Positions 8,867-17,938 are shown, counted from the first letter of the stretch. The stretch is 64,000 nucleotides of DNA from IOR16 sp963521065 (GCA_963521065.1 CAUQTI010000004.1:1-64000), one strand, 5' to 3'. Translations and numbers: made by a program. The notes: generated by a model from the letters alone, not told the origin.

Positions 8867-9676
8867 CTATACATATAAAATAGATTGCATTAACTCTTTT
8901 GTATATGGATGACAGGGTTCATTAAAAATCTGAAAAACCTCACCCTGCTCAATGATTTTACCGTCCCTCATGATGTACAAGTCATCGGCCACCTCTGCTA
9001 CCACCCCTAAATCATGGGTAATAAACAAGACACCCGTATTGTAACTCTCTTTTAATTGTACGATTTCATCCAAAATGCAAGCCTGTACCATCACATCCAA
9101 CGCGGTAGTCGGTTCGTCGGCAATGAGCAGTGCTGGTTTTTGTGCCATAGCCATGGCAATCATAACTCGCTGACACATCCCCCCGCTCAGTTGATGACTA
9201 TACTGATTCATTAATTTTTTTACATTTTGAAGCTTCACTTTCGCCAATAAATCCATGGCGAGTTCTTCTGCTTCTTTTTTTGAGGTCTTCTGGTTTATAC
9301 AAATCGTTTCCACCAAAAGTTTCCCTATCTTTATTCGGGGATTCAATGATTCGAACGGATCTTGAAATACAACGCCGACCTGTTTTCCTAAGGTTTCCCG
9401 TTGCTTCTTGAGTGGAAGTCTTAAAAAATCCTCTCCGGATAAGAGAATTTCTCCCCTCTTAATCTCTCCCGGCGGATCCAGCAAATTCATAATCGCCATA
9501 GCTGTAACCGACTTTCCCGAACCACTTTCTCCTACCAAGGCAGTTATCTTTCCCGGCATGACTTTCAAGCTTACCCCATCCACAGCATGCACAATACGAT
9601 CTCTGCATGCAAAATCAACCGTTAACTGGTTCACTTCAAGAACCGGCCTGTCCTTTTTCGCTTTAATTGGATTCAT
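8867..9676 (-). CDS. NikD/OppD-type ABC transporter ATP-binding protein
   Basis: A 269-residue ATPase with Walker A GESGSGKSV, signature LSGGMCQR, Walker B LLIADEPTTALD and the switch histidine in 'LFITHDLG'. It lacks the long C-terminal Cys-rich tail of its partner. Its start overlaps the stop of the permease gene by 14 bases, and AGGGGG lies inside the end of that gene, suggesting translational coupling. It forms the ATPase heterodimer of the importer with the following gene. Confidence 0.88.
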   Translation of the reverse strand: MNPIKAKKDRPVLEVNQLTVDFACRDRIVHAVDGVSLKVMPGKITALVGESGSGKSVTAMAIMNLLDPPGEIKRGEILLSGEDFLRLPLKKQRETLGKQVGVVFQDPFESLNPRIKIGKLLVETICINQKTSKKEAEELAMDLLAKVKLQNVKKLMNQYSHQLSGGMCQRVMIAMAMAQKPALLIADEPTTALDVMVQACILDEIVQLKESYNTGVLFITHDLGVVAEVADDLYIMRDGKIIEQGEVFQIFNEPCHPYTKELMQSILYV

Positions 9677-10529
9677 TGACCGTCCCCCTACTGATAAACT
9701 TCTTCAAACCGTCTCCAAATAGATTAAAAGATACCACGGTCACCACGACTGCCATGCTGGGATATAAGAGCAGCTGCGGCTGTACCTGTATGTAATTTTT
9801 AGCGTCACTAATCATAGCGCCCCATTCTGCCGTGGGAGGCTGTGCGCCCAGTCCAATGAACGAATATCCCGCAATCGCCAAAATAATCTTTCCCATTTCC
9901 AGTGTTGCCAGAATCAACATTGGTGGAATTATATTCGTAAAAACATGGTGTATAATAATCTTTCTGTGAGAGAAACCGGAAGCTCTCGCCGCCATGATAA
10001 AATCTCTCTCTTTCACTTCCAGAACCATTCCCCTGACTAATTTTGTAAAATCTCCCCAGGAAGTAAACACCATTGCAATCAGCAAGTTTCTCGCACTAGG
10101 CCCCAAAGCACCAGCAATCGCCAATGCAATCACGGGCGCCGGCAGCGCCAAGAATATATCTGTAATTCGCATAATCAGCGTATCCGCGATTCCTCCAAAA
10201 TACCCCGATATCAGCCCTAAAAGAAAGCTGATAAAAAGGATAGAGCTGAGAACAACGGAAGCATATACCAAAGAAGTATGAGCTCCCATAAGAACACGGG
10301 AAGCCAGACACCGTCCAAGATTATCGGTGCCGAACCAGTATTTCATACTGCAAGAAGCATATTTATTGACCGGATTTGAAAGGTACGGATCATTAGGAAC
10401 AATAAAAGGTGCCAGCACCGCTAGCAGAATAATAACCACCAACAGAATCCCCCCTATTATCATTTGTTTATTTCCAGCATTCCAAACCCTTTCCATACTG
10501 TGTTGTTCTGCCTCTGGTAAGCTCATCAT
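9663..10529 (-). CDS. NikC/OppC-type ABC transporter permease
   Basis: An inner-membrane permease with several hydrophobic segments, starting at 'MIIGGILLVVIILLAVLAPF' as in OppC/DppC proteins. The binding-protein-dependent EAA-loop region is present (AARASGFSHRKIIIHHVF...). 'FGTDNLGRCLASRVLMGAHTS' is the family's conserved N-terminal block. Two adjacent ATGs at 10529 and 10526 are the likely starts; a longer ORF to 10604 would overlap the preceding permease by 50 bases. About 288 residues. It pairs with the NikB-like permease. Confidence 0.87.
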   Translation of the reverse strand: MMSLPEAEQHSMERVWNAGNKQMIIGGILLVVIILLAVLAPFIVPNDPYLSNPVNKYASCSMKYWFGTDNLGRCLASRVLMGAHTSLVYASVVLSSILFISFLLGLISGYFGGIADTLIMRITDIFLALPAPVIALAIAGALGPSARNLLIAMVFTSWGDFTKLVRGMVLEVKERDFIMAARASGFSHRKIIIHHVFTNIIPPMLILATLEMGKIILAIAGYSFIGLGAQPPTAEWGAMISDAKNYIQVQPQLLLYPSMAVVVTVVSFNLFGDGLKKFISRGTVNESN

Positions 10530-10554
10530 TCCACTTCTTTTCCTTTCTGTTCTT

Positions 10555-11484
10555 CTAAGCAATATTGATTTTTGTGTCAATTGATTTATAAATGATGTCA
10601 ACAAGCAAATTGACCAAAATAATCATGGAGGCTACTACCAGCATGAATCCCTGTAACACGGGAATATCCTTATTATAGATGGCACTAAGTGCCATTTGCC
10701 CAAGCCCCGGCCAGGAAAAAATAGACTCAATCACTGCCGAGCCGCCCAGCATGCTGCCAAAAGTCACCCCCAGCTTTGTAAGCGCCGGTAAAATCGCATT
10801 GCGCAGCGCATGACGGACAACAACCGTGCTTTCTTTAATTCCTCGGGCTCTGGCGGCTTTAATATATCCTTTTCCAAGAACACGAAGCATATTGTTTTTT
10901 ATCAGAACGATAAACGGACCACAATGGCTGACTCCCAAGGTTATAGCCGGAAGCCACACCTCCCCCATTCCGGCACTTCCCACCACAGAGATGAGCTTCC
11001 AATGGACGCCGAAAAGGTAAAGCAGCAGCAAGCCCAGCAGAAAAGGTGGAATGGATACCGTCATGAAGGATAAAACCTTTGCAAGCTGATCTACGAGTGA
11101 ATTGGGATGCAATGCGGACAGCACTCCCAAAATCAATGACAAGGTGAACATGATCCCTGCCGCACACACTGTCAGCTGCAGAGTCGCGGGAACTCGCCGC
11201 ATCAGCTCTTCTGAGACAGGATTTTTTGTCTGATACGAAGTCCCCAGATCCAGCTGCACCACCTTTTCCAGCCAGTGCATATACTGCTGTGGGTAGGAAT
11301 GGTTCAGATTCAACTCCTGCCTCACCAATTCTACCGCCTTCTTTGAATTGGTGCCGGTTTCCGCCCTGGCGATAATGGATGCCGGGTCTCCTGCCGACAT
11401 CGTGCTGAGCGTAAAAGTAGCGATCGTGACAACCAGCAGCATAGGAATCATCAATATCATCCTTTTTATAATAAATCGTTTCAT
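10555..11484 (-). CDS. NikB/OppB-type ABC transporter permease
   Basis: A 309-residue permease with an N-terminal membrane segment (RMILMIPMLLVVTIATF) and the OppB/NikB signature blocks 'LDLGTSYQTKNPV', 'ARARGIKESTVVVRHALRNA' (EAA loop) and 'VIESIFSWPGLGQM'. It is the first of five importer genes (B-C-D-E-A order) and follows the ABC half-transporter pair with a 49-base gap. A weak AGG lies ten bases before the ATG. No separate promoter is obvious, so it is read as part of the riboswitch operon. Confidence 0.87.
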   Translation of the reverse strand: MKRFIIKRMILMIPMLLVVTIATFTLSTMSAGDPASIIARAETGTNSKKAVELVRQELNLNHSYPQQYMHWLEKVVQLDLGTSYQTKNPVSEELMRRVPATLQLTVCAAGIMFTLSLILGVLSALHPNSLVDQLAKVLSFMTVSIPPFLLGLLLLYLFGVHWKLISVVGSAGMGEVWLPAITLGVSHCGPFIVLIKNNMLRVLGKGYIKAARARGIKESTVVVRHALRNAILPALTKLGVTFGSMLGGSAVIESIFSWPGLGQMALSAIYNKDIPVLQGFMLVVASMIILVNLLVDIIYKSIDTKINIA

Positions 11485-11533
11485 TATTCAGTACCTTTCA
11501 CGCTATAGCAAACTGCTGCAGCTTTCTATTTTA

Positions 11534-13303
11534 TTACCTTTTGCGTCTGTTCGCCGTCTTTTGAATTTGAGGCAGTACAAGCTCACGGTAGATTTTGTTT
11601 GTTTTGAGGAGCTCTTCATGCGTGCCGATTCCTGCGATACCGCCTTTTTCTAATACGACCAGTAAATCTGCGGACATAATAGTTGAAATACGGTGTGCCA
11701 CAATCAATGTGGTAAAGCCGCTATAAGCATTCTGCATTGTTCTTTGTATCTCTGCTTCATTCTCAGAATCCAGGCTGGACACTGCTTCATCCAGCACCAA
11801 AATCGGTGAACCCTTTAATATAGCCCGGGCAATAGCAAGCCTCTGTCTCTGACCGCCCGAAAGTGACAAGCCCCTCTCTCCCGCTATCGTGCCATATCCT
11901 TCCGGAAGCTCCATAATAAATTCATGAGCCATCGCCGCTCTGGCTGCGTTCTCCACCTCTTCATCAGTGGCGTCAGCTCTTCCCAGCCGAATATTCTCCT
12001 GTACAGAAATATTAAATAGGTATACATCCTGCAAAACAACAGAAGTTAATTCTCTCAAATTGTTCATACTCATCTGTCGAAGGTCTTTTCCTCCAATGCG
12101 AATAGCACCGTTTTCTGTATCCCAGTAACGGAGCAACAAGTTGACACAAGTGGATTTTCCAGAACCGGAATGCCCCACCAGAGCCACTCGTTGGCCTGCT
12201 TTTACAGTAAAGGAAATATCTTTTATCGCAAGCTCCAACTCTTCTCTATATCGAAAAGAAACCTTTTCAAACGTAACTTCCGGCTTCAATGTACTGATAT
12301 CCACATGCATTCCATGATCTTCAACAAGAGGCTTTGTATCAATGACCTGAAAAACCCGATTGGCGGCAGCAAAAATTAATCCAAAATTTCGCGCCGTGTT
12401 ACAAAGCTCTAAAACTGGATTAAATGCCAGCCCGGCTACCATCATCACTACCGGGTAATATGTAAAGGCAAGCTGTCCCTTAAAAACTAAAAAAGCCGCT
12501 GCTCCCAGTATGCATAAAGAACTCAGACCAACAGTCAGCTGCAGCAAAGCTCCCTCTGTGCCCAGTCGTCTCCCATAATGGTATTGGCTTACATACATTT
12601 TTTCCATATATCTGCGGTTTTTCTCTTGATAAGCTGCCACGTTGTTCAGCATCAGGATTTCTTTCATTCCCTGCAGCCCTTCTACCGTTACGGAGTTTGC
12701 ATCTCCCAGCTCTTTCCGGACAGCAGCTCCTTGTTCATCCGCTTTTTTCTTCATGGCAAATGGGATAAAAAGAAGGACAACGAAAAAAAACAACATAATA
12801 ACCGGCAGAACAGGATGAAGTAAGCCTAAAAAAAGAAGGAGAGCCACAGAAACGGCGGCTGCAACAAAAACACTTCCAAAGGAATGTGCAAAAAACCATT
12901 CCAGAAGTTCCACATCACTCATTAAAGTTGAAGCCAGCTGGCCGGAACGCATATTGAGAAGAATTGCAGGAGAAACTCTTTCTATCGCATCCAATAGCAG
13001 AATGCGTAAATCCGCCAGCACTTTAAATGCCACGTCATGGGCAAACCACATTTCTGCAAAATATGAGATTACCCGCAGCAGAATAAGAACGCCAAGAGAA
13101 ACAAGCAAAGTCTTCCAGTTTTGCATTAAGTCCCGCTCCAGTGCCAAACTTACCATATATGCACAAAGCGCGGATACAGCTATGGTAAATAAGTGGTTAA
13201 AAATCCCACATACGACTGCGCAAATCATACCGATATAGTGCTGGCGCAAATGGGTCAGCAGCTTTAACAGCGAATTGAAACGATACTGTTCTTTTTTATT
13301 CAA
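11534..13303 (-). CDS. ABC half-transporter (membrane domain fused to ATPase), second subunit
   Basis: This 589-residue protein has six membrane helices in the first about 310 residues, then an ATPase with Walker A GHSGSGKST, signature LSGGQRQR and 'ILVLDEAVSSLDSE'. The start is TTG at 13303, overlapping the TGA of the preceding gene (TTGA), with GAGG eight bases before it, so the two subunits are translationally coupled. Pairs of this kind include exporters and the siderophore importers YbtPQ and IrtAB; direction cannot be read from the sequence. Its place between methyltransferases and a Nik-type importer suggests handling of the same small molecule. Confidence 0.85.
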   Translation of the reverse strand: MNKKEQYRFNSLLKLLTHLRQHYIGMICAVVCGIFNHLFTIAVSALCAYMVSLALERDLMQNWKTLLVSLGVLILLRVISYFAEMWFAHDVAFKVLADLRILLLDAIERVSPAILLNMRSGQLASTLMSDVELLEWFFAHSFGSVFVAAAVSVALLLFLGLLHPVLPVIMLFFFVVLLFIPFAMKKKADEQGAAVRKELGDANSVTVEGLQGMKEILMLNNVAAYQEKNRRYMEKMYVSQYHYGRRLGTEGALLQLTVGLSSLCILGAAAFLVFKGQLAFTYYPVVMMVAGLAFNPVLELCNTARNFGLIFAAANRVFQVIDTKPLVEDHGMHVDISTLKPEVTFEKVSFRYREELELAIKDISFTVKAGQRVALVGHSGSGKSTCVNLLLRYWDTENGAIRIGGKDLRQMSMNNLRELTSVVLQDVYLFNISVQENIRLGRADATDEEVENAARAAMAHEFIMELPEGYGTIAGERGLSLSGGQRQRLAIARAILKGSPILVLDEAVSSLDSENEAEIQRTMQNAYSGFTTLIVAHRISTIMSADLLVVLEKGGIAGIGTHEELLKTNKIYRELVLPQIQKTANRRKR

Positions 13304-15045
13304 ATTCCATACCTCGCTCTCTCCTGTGCCCGAACCAACTGATTATATATGCCATCCTTTTTCAGAATGAGTTCTTCGTGCGTGCCTGATTCACATAATC
13401 TGCCTTTGTCTAAAACATAAATAAAGTCAGCTGACTGTATCGTAGACAGCCGGTGCGCAATAATTAATGTAGTACGGTCTTTCATCAAGCGCTCCAGTGC
13501 TTCCTGAATCTGCCTTTCTGCTGAAATATCAATGCTGGATGTGGCCTCATCTAAAATCAGAATCGGTGCATCTTTTAATATAGTGCGGGCAATAGAAATT
13601 CGTTGTCTCTGCCCTCCGGATAAAGTGGCTCCCCGTTCTCCCACAATGGTCTGGTATCCCTGAGGAAGTCCCATAATAAAATCATGTGCGTTTGCATCTT
13701 TCGCTGCTTTTACACATTCTTCCAGAGTCGCATCCGGTTTTGCCATCATCAGGTTTTCTTGCACCGTCCCATAAAACAGGTATGTATCCTGAAAAACTAC
13801 AGCAATTTGATTGCGAAGATAGTTTAACGTATATTCAGAAAGTGCCTGCCCGCCAATTCGGATTTGCCCCTGCTGAGGGTCATAGAAACGAAGAAGCAAA
13901 TTAACAAGTGTAGACTTTCCTGAACCGGATTTGCCTACGACTGCAATCTTCCGCCCGCCTTCAATTTTCATAGTCACTGATTCTAATGCATTTCTGACTT
14001 CCGGGCGATAACGAAAAGATACCGCTTCCAGCTCAATTTCCGGTGTTTTCTTCATTTTATTATTTCTTGCCGCATTTTCTGAACGATTCAATTTTACCGG
14101 GGTATCCAGCACCTCATAAAACTCCTCGGCCACAGAAAATCCTAAATAACTGCCATGCCAATATACATTCAGCTCGTACAGTGGTTTCATACTCTCTCCC
14201 GCGAGAAACAGAATCGTCAGCAGACCTGCCGGTGAAACCAATCCCCGACTGGCATGGAAAGCGGCAACTCCTACTGCTAAAGAAGTACCCACAGCGCAAA
14301 GCAGAATGATGATCGCTGAGTCCAGCAAAGACATACCTGTATTATCAATCGAGGTTTTTGCAAAGCTTCTCGCATCTTTTTCGAGTGCTTTTTCTGTTCG
14401 TTTGCTGGCATGAAACGCTTTCAGAGTACTCATCCCCTGCATTGTATCGATATATTGGGCATTTAAATGTGCATATGACTGCCAGTATTCAATCATAAGC
14501 TTTGAAATCGCAGGCATAAATAAATGGGGGATGATTACAGCCAGTAAAGCTGCCGCAAAGATTAAAATACTTACAAACTGATCCACTGTAAATATGTAAA
14601 GAATCGCAGCGCTGACTGAAATCATCACCACAAATACCTGCGGAATATACTGAACAAGAAAAACCTCAAAAGACTCCACGCCATCCGTCACAAGGGACTG
14701 GAGATTTCCGCTTCGCCGTCCATCCTGATAAGCGGGACCAAGTCGAAGCAGCTTTTCAATCAACGCCTGGCGAATATTTCCCTTTATTTTTGCACCCATT
14801 TTTTTTATGAAGCCTTCTTGATATCGCATCAAAAATGCTTTCGTCAGCACTGCCATGAAGGCACCAAAAACATAGGGAATAATTTCAACATAGCTTTTCC
14901 GGTCAAAGATAGCAGTAATCGCACCCGCAATCATAAAAGCCTGTAAAAATCCTGTAGCTACAATCGACAAGCCGATTAATATCTTTATCAGAGCTTCCTT
15001 CGGCGCAGTTTTAAGAAAAGCTGCCAGACGCAAATACTTCCCCAT
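13300..15045 (-). CDS. ABC half-transporter (membrane domain fused to ATPase), first subunit
   Basis: A 581-residue protein. The N-terminal membrane domain has six predicted helices. The C-terminal ATPase has Walker A GKSGSGKST, signature LSGGQRQR, Walker B ILILDEATSSID and the 'IIAHRLSTI' switch. It presumably forms a heterodimer with the overlapping downstream gene. The GGAGG for this gene lies inside the end of the preceding methyltransferase gene, some 15 bases before the ATG, which is long spacing and suggests coupling. Five bases separate it from the methyltransferase stop. Confidence 0.85.
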   Translation of the reverse strand: MGKYLRLAAFLKTAPKEALIKILIGLSIVATGFLQAFMIAGAITAIFDRKSYVEIIPYVFGAFMAVLTKAFLMRYQEGFIKKMGAKIKGNIRQALIEKLLRLGPAYQDGRRSGNLQSLVTDGVESFEVFLVQYIPQVFVVMISVSAAILYIFTVDQFVSILIFAAALLAVIIPHLFMPAISKLMIEYWQSYAHLNAQYIDTMQGMSTLKAFHASKRTEKALEKDARSFAKTSIDNTGMSLLDSAIIILLCAVGTSLAVGVAAFHASRGLVSPAGLLTILFLAGESMKPLYELNVYWHGSYLGFSVAEEFYEVLDTPVKLNRSENAARNNKMKKTPEIELEAVSFRYRPEVRNALESVTMKIEGGRKIAVVGKSGSGKSTLVNLLLRFYDPQQGQIRIGGQALSEYTLNYLRNQIAVVFQDTYLFYGTVQENLMMAKPDATLEECVKAAKDANAHDFIMGLPQGYQTIVGERGATLSGGQRQRISIARTILKDAPILILDEATSSIDISAERQIQEALERLMKDRTTLIIAHRLSTIQSADFIYVLDKGRLCESGTHEELILKKDGIYNQLVRAQERARYGI

Positions 15046-15050
15046 AACTT

Positions 15051-15800
15051 TTATTTTTCACCTCCAACGAGAAATGCCGGTGTCAGAGAGTTCAGCTCCA
15101 TCTCCATTTCATTGCAGGTTCTCTGATTAATCGTACGATCTGCAAATACCTTTGAAAAACCCATAGATAGCATCTTATCCAGATCCCATTGTGGACGAAG
15201 CTTGTCACTCATAAATAGTCGTTTGCTGATTTCATCCCCTTCTTTTTGGTCTTTATGTTCGTGGAATTTACGACCATACTTCTGCTTTATTTCCTGCTCC
15301 TTCATCTGGTAAGCCTTCTTCTTTTCTTCATCAAACAGATGCAAATACCAACAGGCGTCAAAAACTAAAAGTCTTCCCCCTGGCCGAAGCACCCTCATCC
15401 ACTCCTCGTATGCAAGGGAAGGGTCGTCCAAAGTCCAGGTCAAGTTTCGGCAAATAATAAGGTCAAAGGTATTATCCTGAAACGTTAGGTGATGGCAATC
15501 CATAGACAGAAGTTCCGCCTCTTTCCCTTCGGCCTGCAAATTTTTTTTCGCAAAATGAATCATGTTTTCCGTCAGATCAATGCCCGTGACTTTATGGTTT
15601 TCATCCGCAAGAATCGCAGGAAAAAAGCCCGGACCGGTTCCTATATCCAAGATATCCAGATGCTGTTTCGGCGGTGCGTATTCTAAGACTAATTTCCTCC
15701 ACGCTTTGCGGTGGAAGTCCTTTAGCTCTCTTTCAATCCCTTCGTTGTAGCCCTCTGCTTCACCTTCCCAGTAATTTTTAATTCTCTGATTAATACTCAT
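15051..15800 (-). CDS. class I SAM-dependent methyltransferase, second of a tandem pair
   Basis: A 249-residue protein with motif I 'ILDIGTGPGFF', motif II-like 'VTGIDLTENMI' and post-I 'FDLIICRNLTWTLDDP', a standard class I SAM-binding fold. It is homologous over its whole length to the preceding gene product; both share RIKNYWE at the N-terminus and LF(L/M)SDK.RP.WD near residue 200. AAGGAG precedes the ATG. The substrate is unknown. The methyltransferase of the second cobalamin-riboswitch locus (39890-40543) has similar architecture, so this group may act on a corrinoid, a precursor or a metal-binding compound (inference). Confidence 0.85.
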   Translation of the reverse strand: MSINQRIKNYWEGEAEGYNEGIERELKDFHRKAWRKLVLEYAPPKQHLDILDIGTGPGFFPAILADENHKVTGIDLTENMIHFAKKNLQAEGKEAELLSMDCHHLTFQDNTFDLIICRNLTWTLDDPSLAYEEWMRVLRPGGRLLVFDACWYLHLFDEEKKKAYQMKEQEIKQKYGRKFHEHKDQKEGDEISKRLFMSDKLRPQWDLDKMLSMGFSKVFADRTINQRTCNEMEMELNSLTPAFLVGGEK

Positions 15801-15821
15801 TTTTCTTCTCCTTATCTCTTT

Positions 15822-16571
15822 TTATTTTTCTCCACAGATCATAAACGGCAGTGTTTTTCTATTGTATTCAAGCGTCAATTCATCCCACACCAATCCAGAA
15901 ACATCTAAATTGGTGTGGATATTTTTATAGCCAATCTCCTTCATAATGTGAACGTCCCAATCCGGTCTTTTTTTATCACTTAAAAACAGATTCTGATCAA
16001 TTGCTTCGCCTTCTCTGCTGTCACAATAAATATGCGTACCTCTTCTGTACTTTTTTACTAAATACTCCTGATACGCCTCATATTCTTTTCTTAACTGAGC
16101 ATCAAATCTCCACAGGTTCCAGTTTGCATCAATGATAAATATTTTCCCGCAGGGCTTTAATATCCGATACCATTCCATATAAGACTGCTCCGGAAATTCT
16201 AAAGTCCATAACAGGTTATCACCAATTAAAAGATCAAAGGAATTATCTTCAAATAATAAAGATTGTGCATCCATTTGAATGATTTTTGCTTTCCCTCCGC
16301 TTTTTGCGATTCGCCCCTTTGCGATATTCACCATATTTTTTGAGATGTCAATTCCCAGAATATTATGCCTTGTCTTTGAAAGTCCCTGCAAAAGAAAGCC
16401 GCTTCCGCTCCCCAATTCTAAAATATTTAGAGGTTCTTCTACAGCAGGGTAGTTTTGTAACATAACATTCATTAAATCCTCTATAATTCTCTCGTATATC
16501 GGATCCTCCGGTAATGTTTTACAATAGAAATAGGCTTCATTTTCCCAATAATTTTTTATTCTTTTTCTCAT
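15822..16571 (-). CDS. class I SAM-dependent methyltransferase, first of a tandem pair
   Basis: A 249-residue protein with 'ILELGSGSGFLL' (motif I) and 'ILGIDISKNMV' followed by 'FDLLIGDNLLWTLEFPE'. It is a paralogue of the next gene. The C-terminal third holds the shared SREGEAIDQNLFLSDKKRPDWD-like block (positions about 195-216), which may form the substrate lid. The ATG at 16571 has AGAGG upstream and aligns with the paralogue's start; the in-frame extension to 16610 does not align. It is the first gene after the riboswitch terminator. Confidence 0.85.
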   Translation of the reverse strand: MRKRIKNYWENEAYFYCKTLPEDPIYERIIEDLMNVMLQNYPAVEEPLNILELGSGSGFLLQGLSKTRHNILGIDISKNMVNIAKGRIAKSGGKAKIIQMDAQSLLFEDNSFDLLIGDNLLWTLEFPEQSYMEWYRILKPCGKIFIIDANWNLWRFDAQLRKEYEAYQEYLVKKYRRGTHIYCDSREGEAIDQNLFLSDKKRPDWDVHIMKEIGYKNIHTNLDVSGLVWDELTLEYNRKTLPFMICGEK

Positions 16572-16651
16572 GCTATAACCTCTGCCAAACAAAATGCTTT
16601 GTTTTCTCAATTCTACCTATCGCCGTGATACTATAAGCGATAGTTTCAAAT

Positions 16652-16678
16652 AAAAAAGCACCTCAAAGAGAGATGCTT
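16652..16678 (-). terminator. riboswitch-associated intrinsic terminator
   Basis: On the minus strand AAGCATCTC pairs with GAGGTGCTT (16678-16670 with 16664-16656) around a five-base loop, followed by TTTTTT. It lies between the cobalamin riboswitch and the first methyltransferase gene, the place expected for a transcription-attenuating expression platform. A competing AGGTTT/AAACCT pairing is visible upstream between about 16728 and 16703. Confidence 0.75.
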
Positions 16679-16737
16679 AAATTTAATTACACCAAAGTAA
16701 AAGGTTTCCCATCTCTCGTAAAAAACCTATTGTTATA

Positions 16738-16880
16738 AGCAGGTATTCCGACTTAAACTCCAACGCTCCATGCGGCCTTCCCAAATTTCTTCAGTGGCTC
16801 AATTCGCATGTCACTCGTTTTCACGGCAGCGAGACTGTTCAGGCTTATCCTGATTCCCTGTGAGAATTGCAATTCTCCCC
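16738..16880 (-). ncRNA. cobalamin riboswitch controlling the methyltransferase/ABC/nik-type operon
   Basis: Read on the minus strand the region gives, in order, the conserved cobalamin-riboswitch blocks: CAGGGAATCAGG, GAACAGTCTCGCTGCCGTGA, GAGCCACTG, TTTGGGAAGG and AAGTCGGAATACCTGC. A 16-base perfect palindrome (16862-16877) lies at its 5' end. The usual 5' AGGT strand of P1 is not obvious, so the exact 5' boundary is uncertain. A terminator follows at 16652-16678. Cobalamin riboswitches normally shut off uptake or synthesis genes when the cofactor is plentiful. Confidence 0.88.
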
Positions 16881-16905
16881 TATAACTCTTATCATTCTTA
16901 TTTAT

Positions 16906-16948
16906 TTGACAAATTTCATTATAAACTATATAGTTGCTATATAGTCAA
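16906..16948. promoter_or_regulatory. divergent MerR-type promoter/operator with 19-bp spacer and perfect dyad
   Basis: Leftward promoter: TTGACT (16948-16943), 19-bp spacer, TATAAT (16923-16918). The 19-bp spacer is diagnostic of MerR-activated promoters. A perfect dyad, ACTATATAG-TTG-CTATATAGT (16925-16945), fills the spacer. Rightward promoter for merR: TTGACA (16906-16911), 17 bp, TATAGT (16929-16934), whose -10 box overlaps the same dyad. The regulator should therefore repress itself and activate the leftward riboswitch operon. Confidence 0.85.
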
Positions 16949-16968
16949 GTTTTTTGAAAGGATTTTAC

Positions 16969-17775
16969 ATGAGTATTTATTTTTCCAGCGGTCAAGTTTG
17001 CAAAATGTTCAATATTCCCAAACAAACTCTGCTGTACTACGATAAAATTGGGTTAATAGAACCTGACCACGTTGATGAAAAAAACCTATATCGCTATTAC
17101 TCCATTGAGCAATTTTCTTACTTATATCTCATTCTTGCCTTGAAAACAAGTGGAATTGAATTAAAACAGATCAAGGCTTATTTAAGCCAGCACTCAACGG
17201 AGCAAACCTTTCAATTGCTGCATTCGCAAATACGAAATTTAGATTCTCAAATAAAAAAACTTCAATCCGCGCAGAGCACGTTGAAGCAGATTCTAATGCA
17301 AACAAAACAAGGGCTTTCTTACCAAGAAGAAAGCCCTTATAAATCTTCTTACTTTGAAGAGAAATATCTCTACACACTAACGATAGATGATTCCGATGTA
17401 ACCAATGATTTTTCTTTTACATTCTCAAAGCTCATGAACCGCTTTACAGATGAAAGTACTTCCAAAAGGTGGCAGTATGGATGGATCGTATCTTTAAAGC
17501 CTTCTGGCGAATTCAAAAGCAGGCAACTCTTCTTGGAACTGGATAAACCGATTGTTTCACCCAACCTCATTGTGCGCCCAGCCGGAGAATATTTATCTAC
17601 ATTGCATAAAGGCTCCTACGATACGCTTGCAAATACAAGAGAAAAACTTTTAGAGTATGCTTCAGAGCATGCAATGACGATTTTAGGCTATTTATATGAG
17701 CGACAGTTAATCAATAAATTTATCACAGATAATGAAAGGGAATTTGTTACTGAAATTTCTATTGCGGTGGAGTGA
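16969..17775 (+). CDS. MerR-family transcriptional regulator with GyrI-like ligand-binding domain
   Basis: Residues 1-70 form a MerR winged helix ('SSGQVCKMFNIPKQTLLYYDKIGLIEP'). A coiled-coil dimerisation helix (about 75-120) and a C-terminal effector domain ('RPAGEYLSTLHKGSYDTL', 'GYLYERQLINKFITDN') follow, resembling BmrR-type GyrI-like domains that bind small organic ligands. There is no cysteine-rich metal site, so a metal ion is not the obvious effector. AAAGGA lies eight bases before the ATG at 16969. It is divergent from the cobalamin-riboswitch operon across a MerR-type operator, so that operon is its likely target. Confidence 0.88.
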   Translation: MSIYFSSGQVCKMFNIPKQTLLYYDKIGLIEPDHVDEKNLYRYYSIEQFSYLYLILALKTSGIELKQIKAYLSQHSTEQTFQLLHSQIRNLDSQIKKLQSAQSTLKQILMQTKQGLSYQEESPYKSSYFEEKYLYTLTIDDSDVTNDFSFTFSKLMNRFTDESTSKRWQYGWIVSLKPSGEFKSRQLFLELDKPIVSPNLIVRPAGEYLSTLHKGSYDTLANTREKLLEYASEHAMTILGYLYERQLINKFITDNEREFVTEISIAVE

Positions 17776-17785
17776 AGACTTTGAA

Positions 17786-17938
17786 TTATTCTTCTTTTTT
17801 GAATAAAACAGTCTGCAATTTTATCTTAACAGCAGGAGTGTTTATAACATATTCAAATATATAATATTTACCTTGTCTCTCTTCTAATAGTTTTTGTGTG
17901 TAATATGTATGCAGCTGCTTTGTCAGCCAATTAATTTT
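17786..17938 (-). pseudogene. coding-like stretch after the double stop of the 161-residue gene
   Basis: In the same frame as the gene at 17942-18427, after consecutive TAA and TAG, an open stretch of 50 codons continues to a TAA at 17786. Its translation looks protein-like (for example GKYYIFEYVINTPAVKIKLQ) but has no ATG, GTG or TTG start and no ribosome binding site. It may be the tail of an older gene, or the former C-terminus of the upstream gene cut off by stop mutations. Function unknown. Confidence 0.3.
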
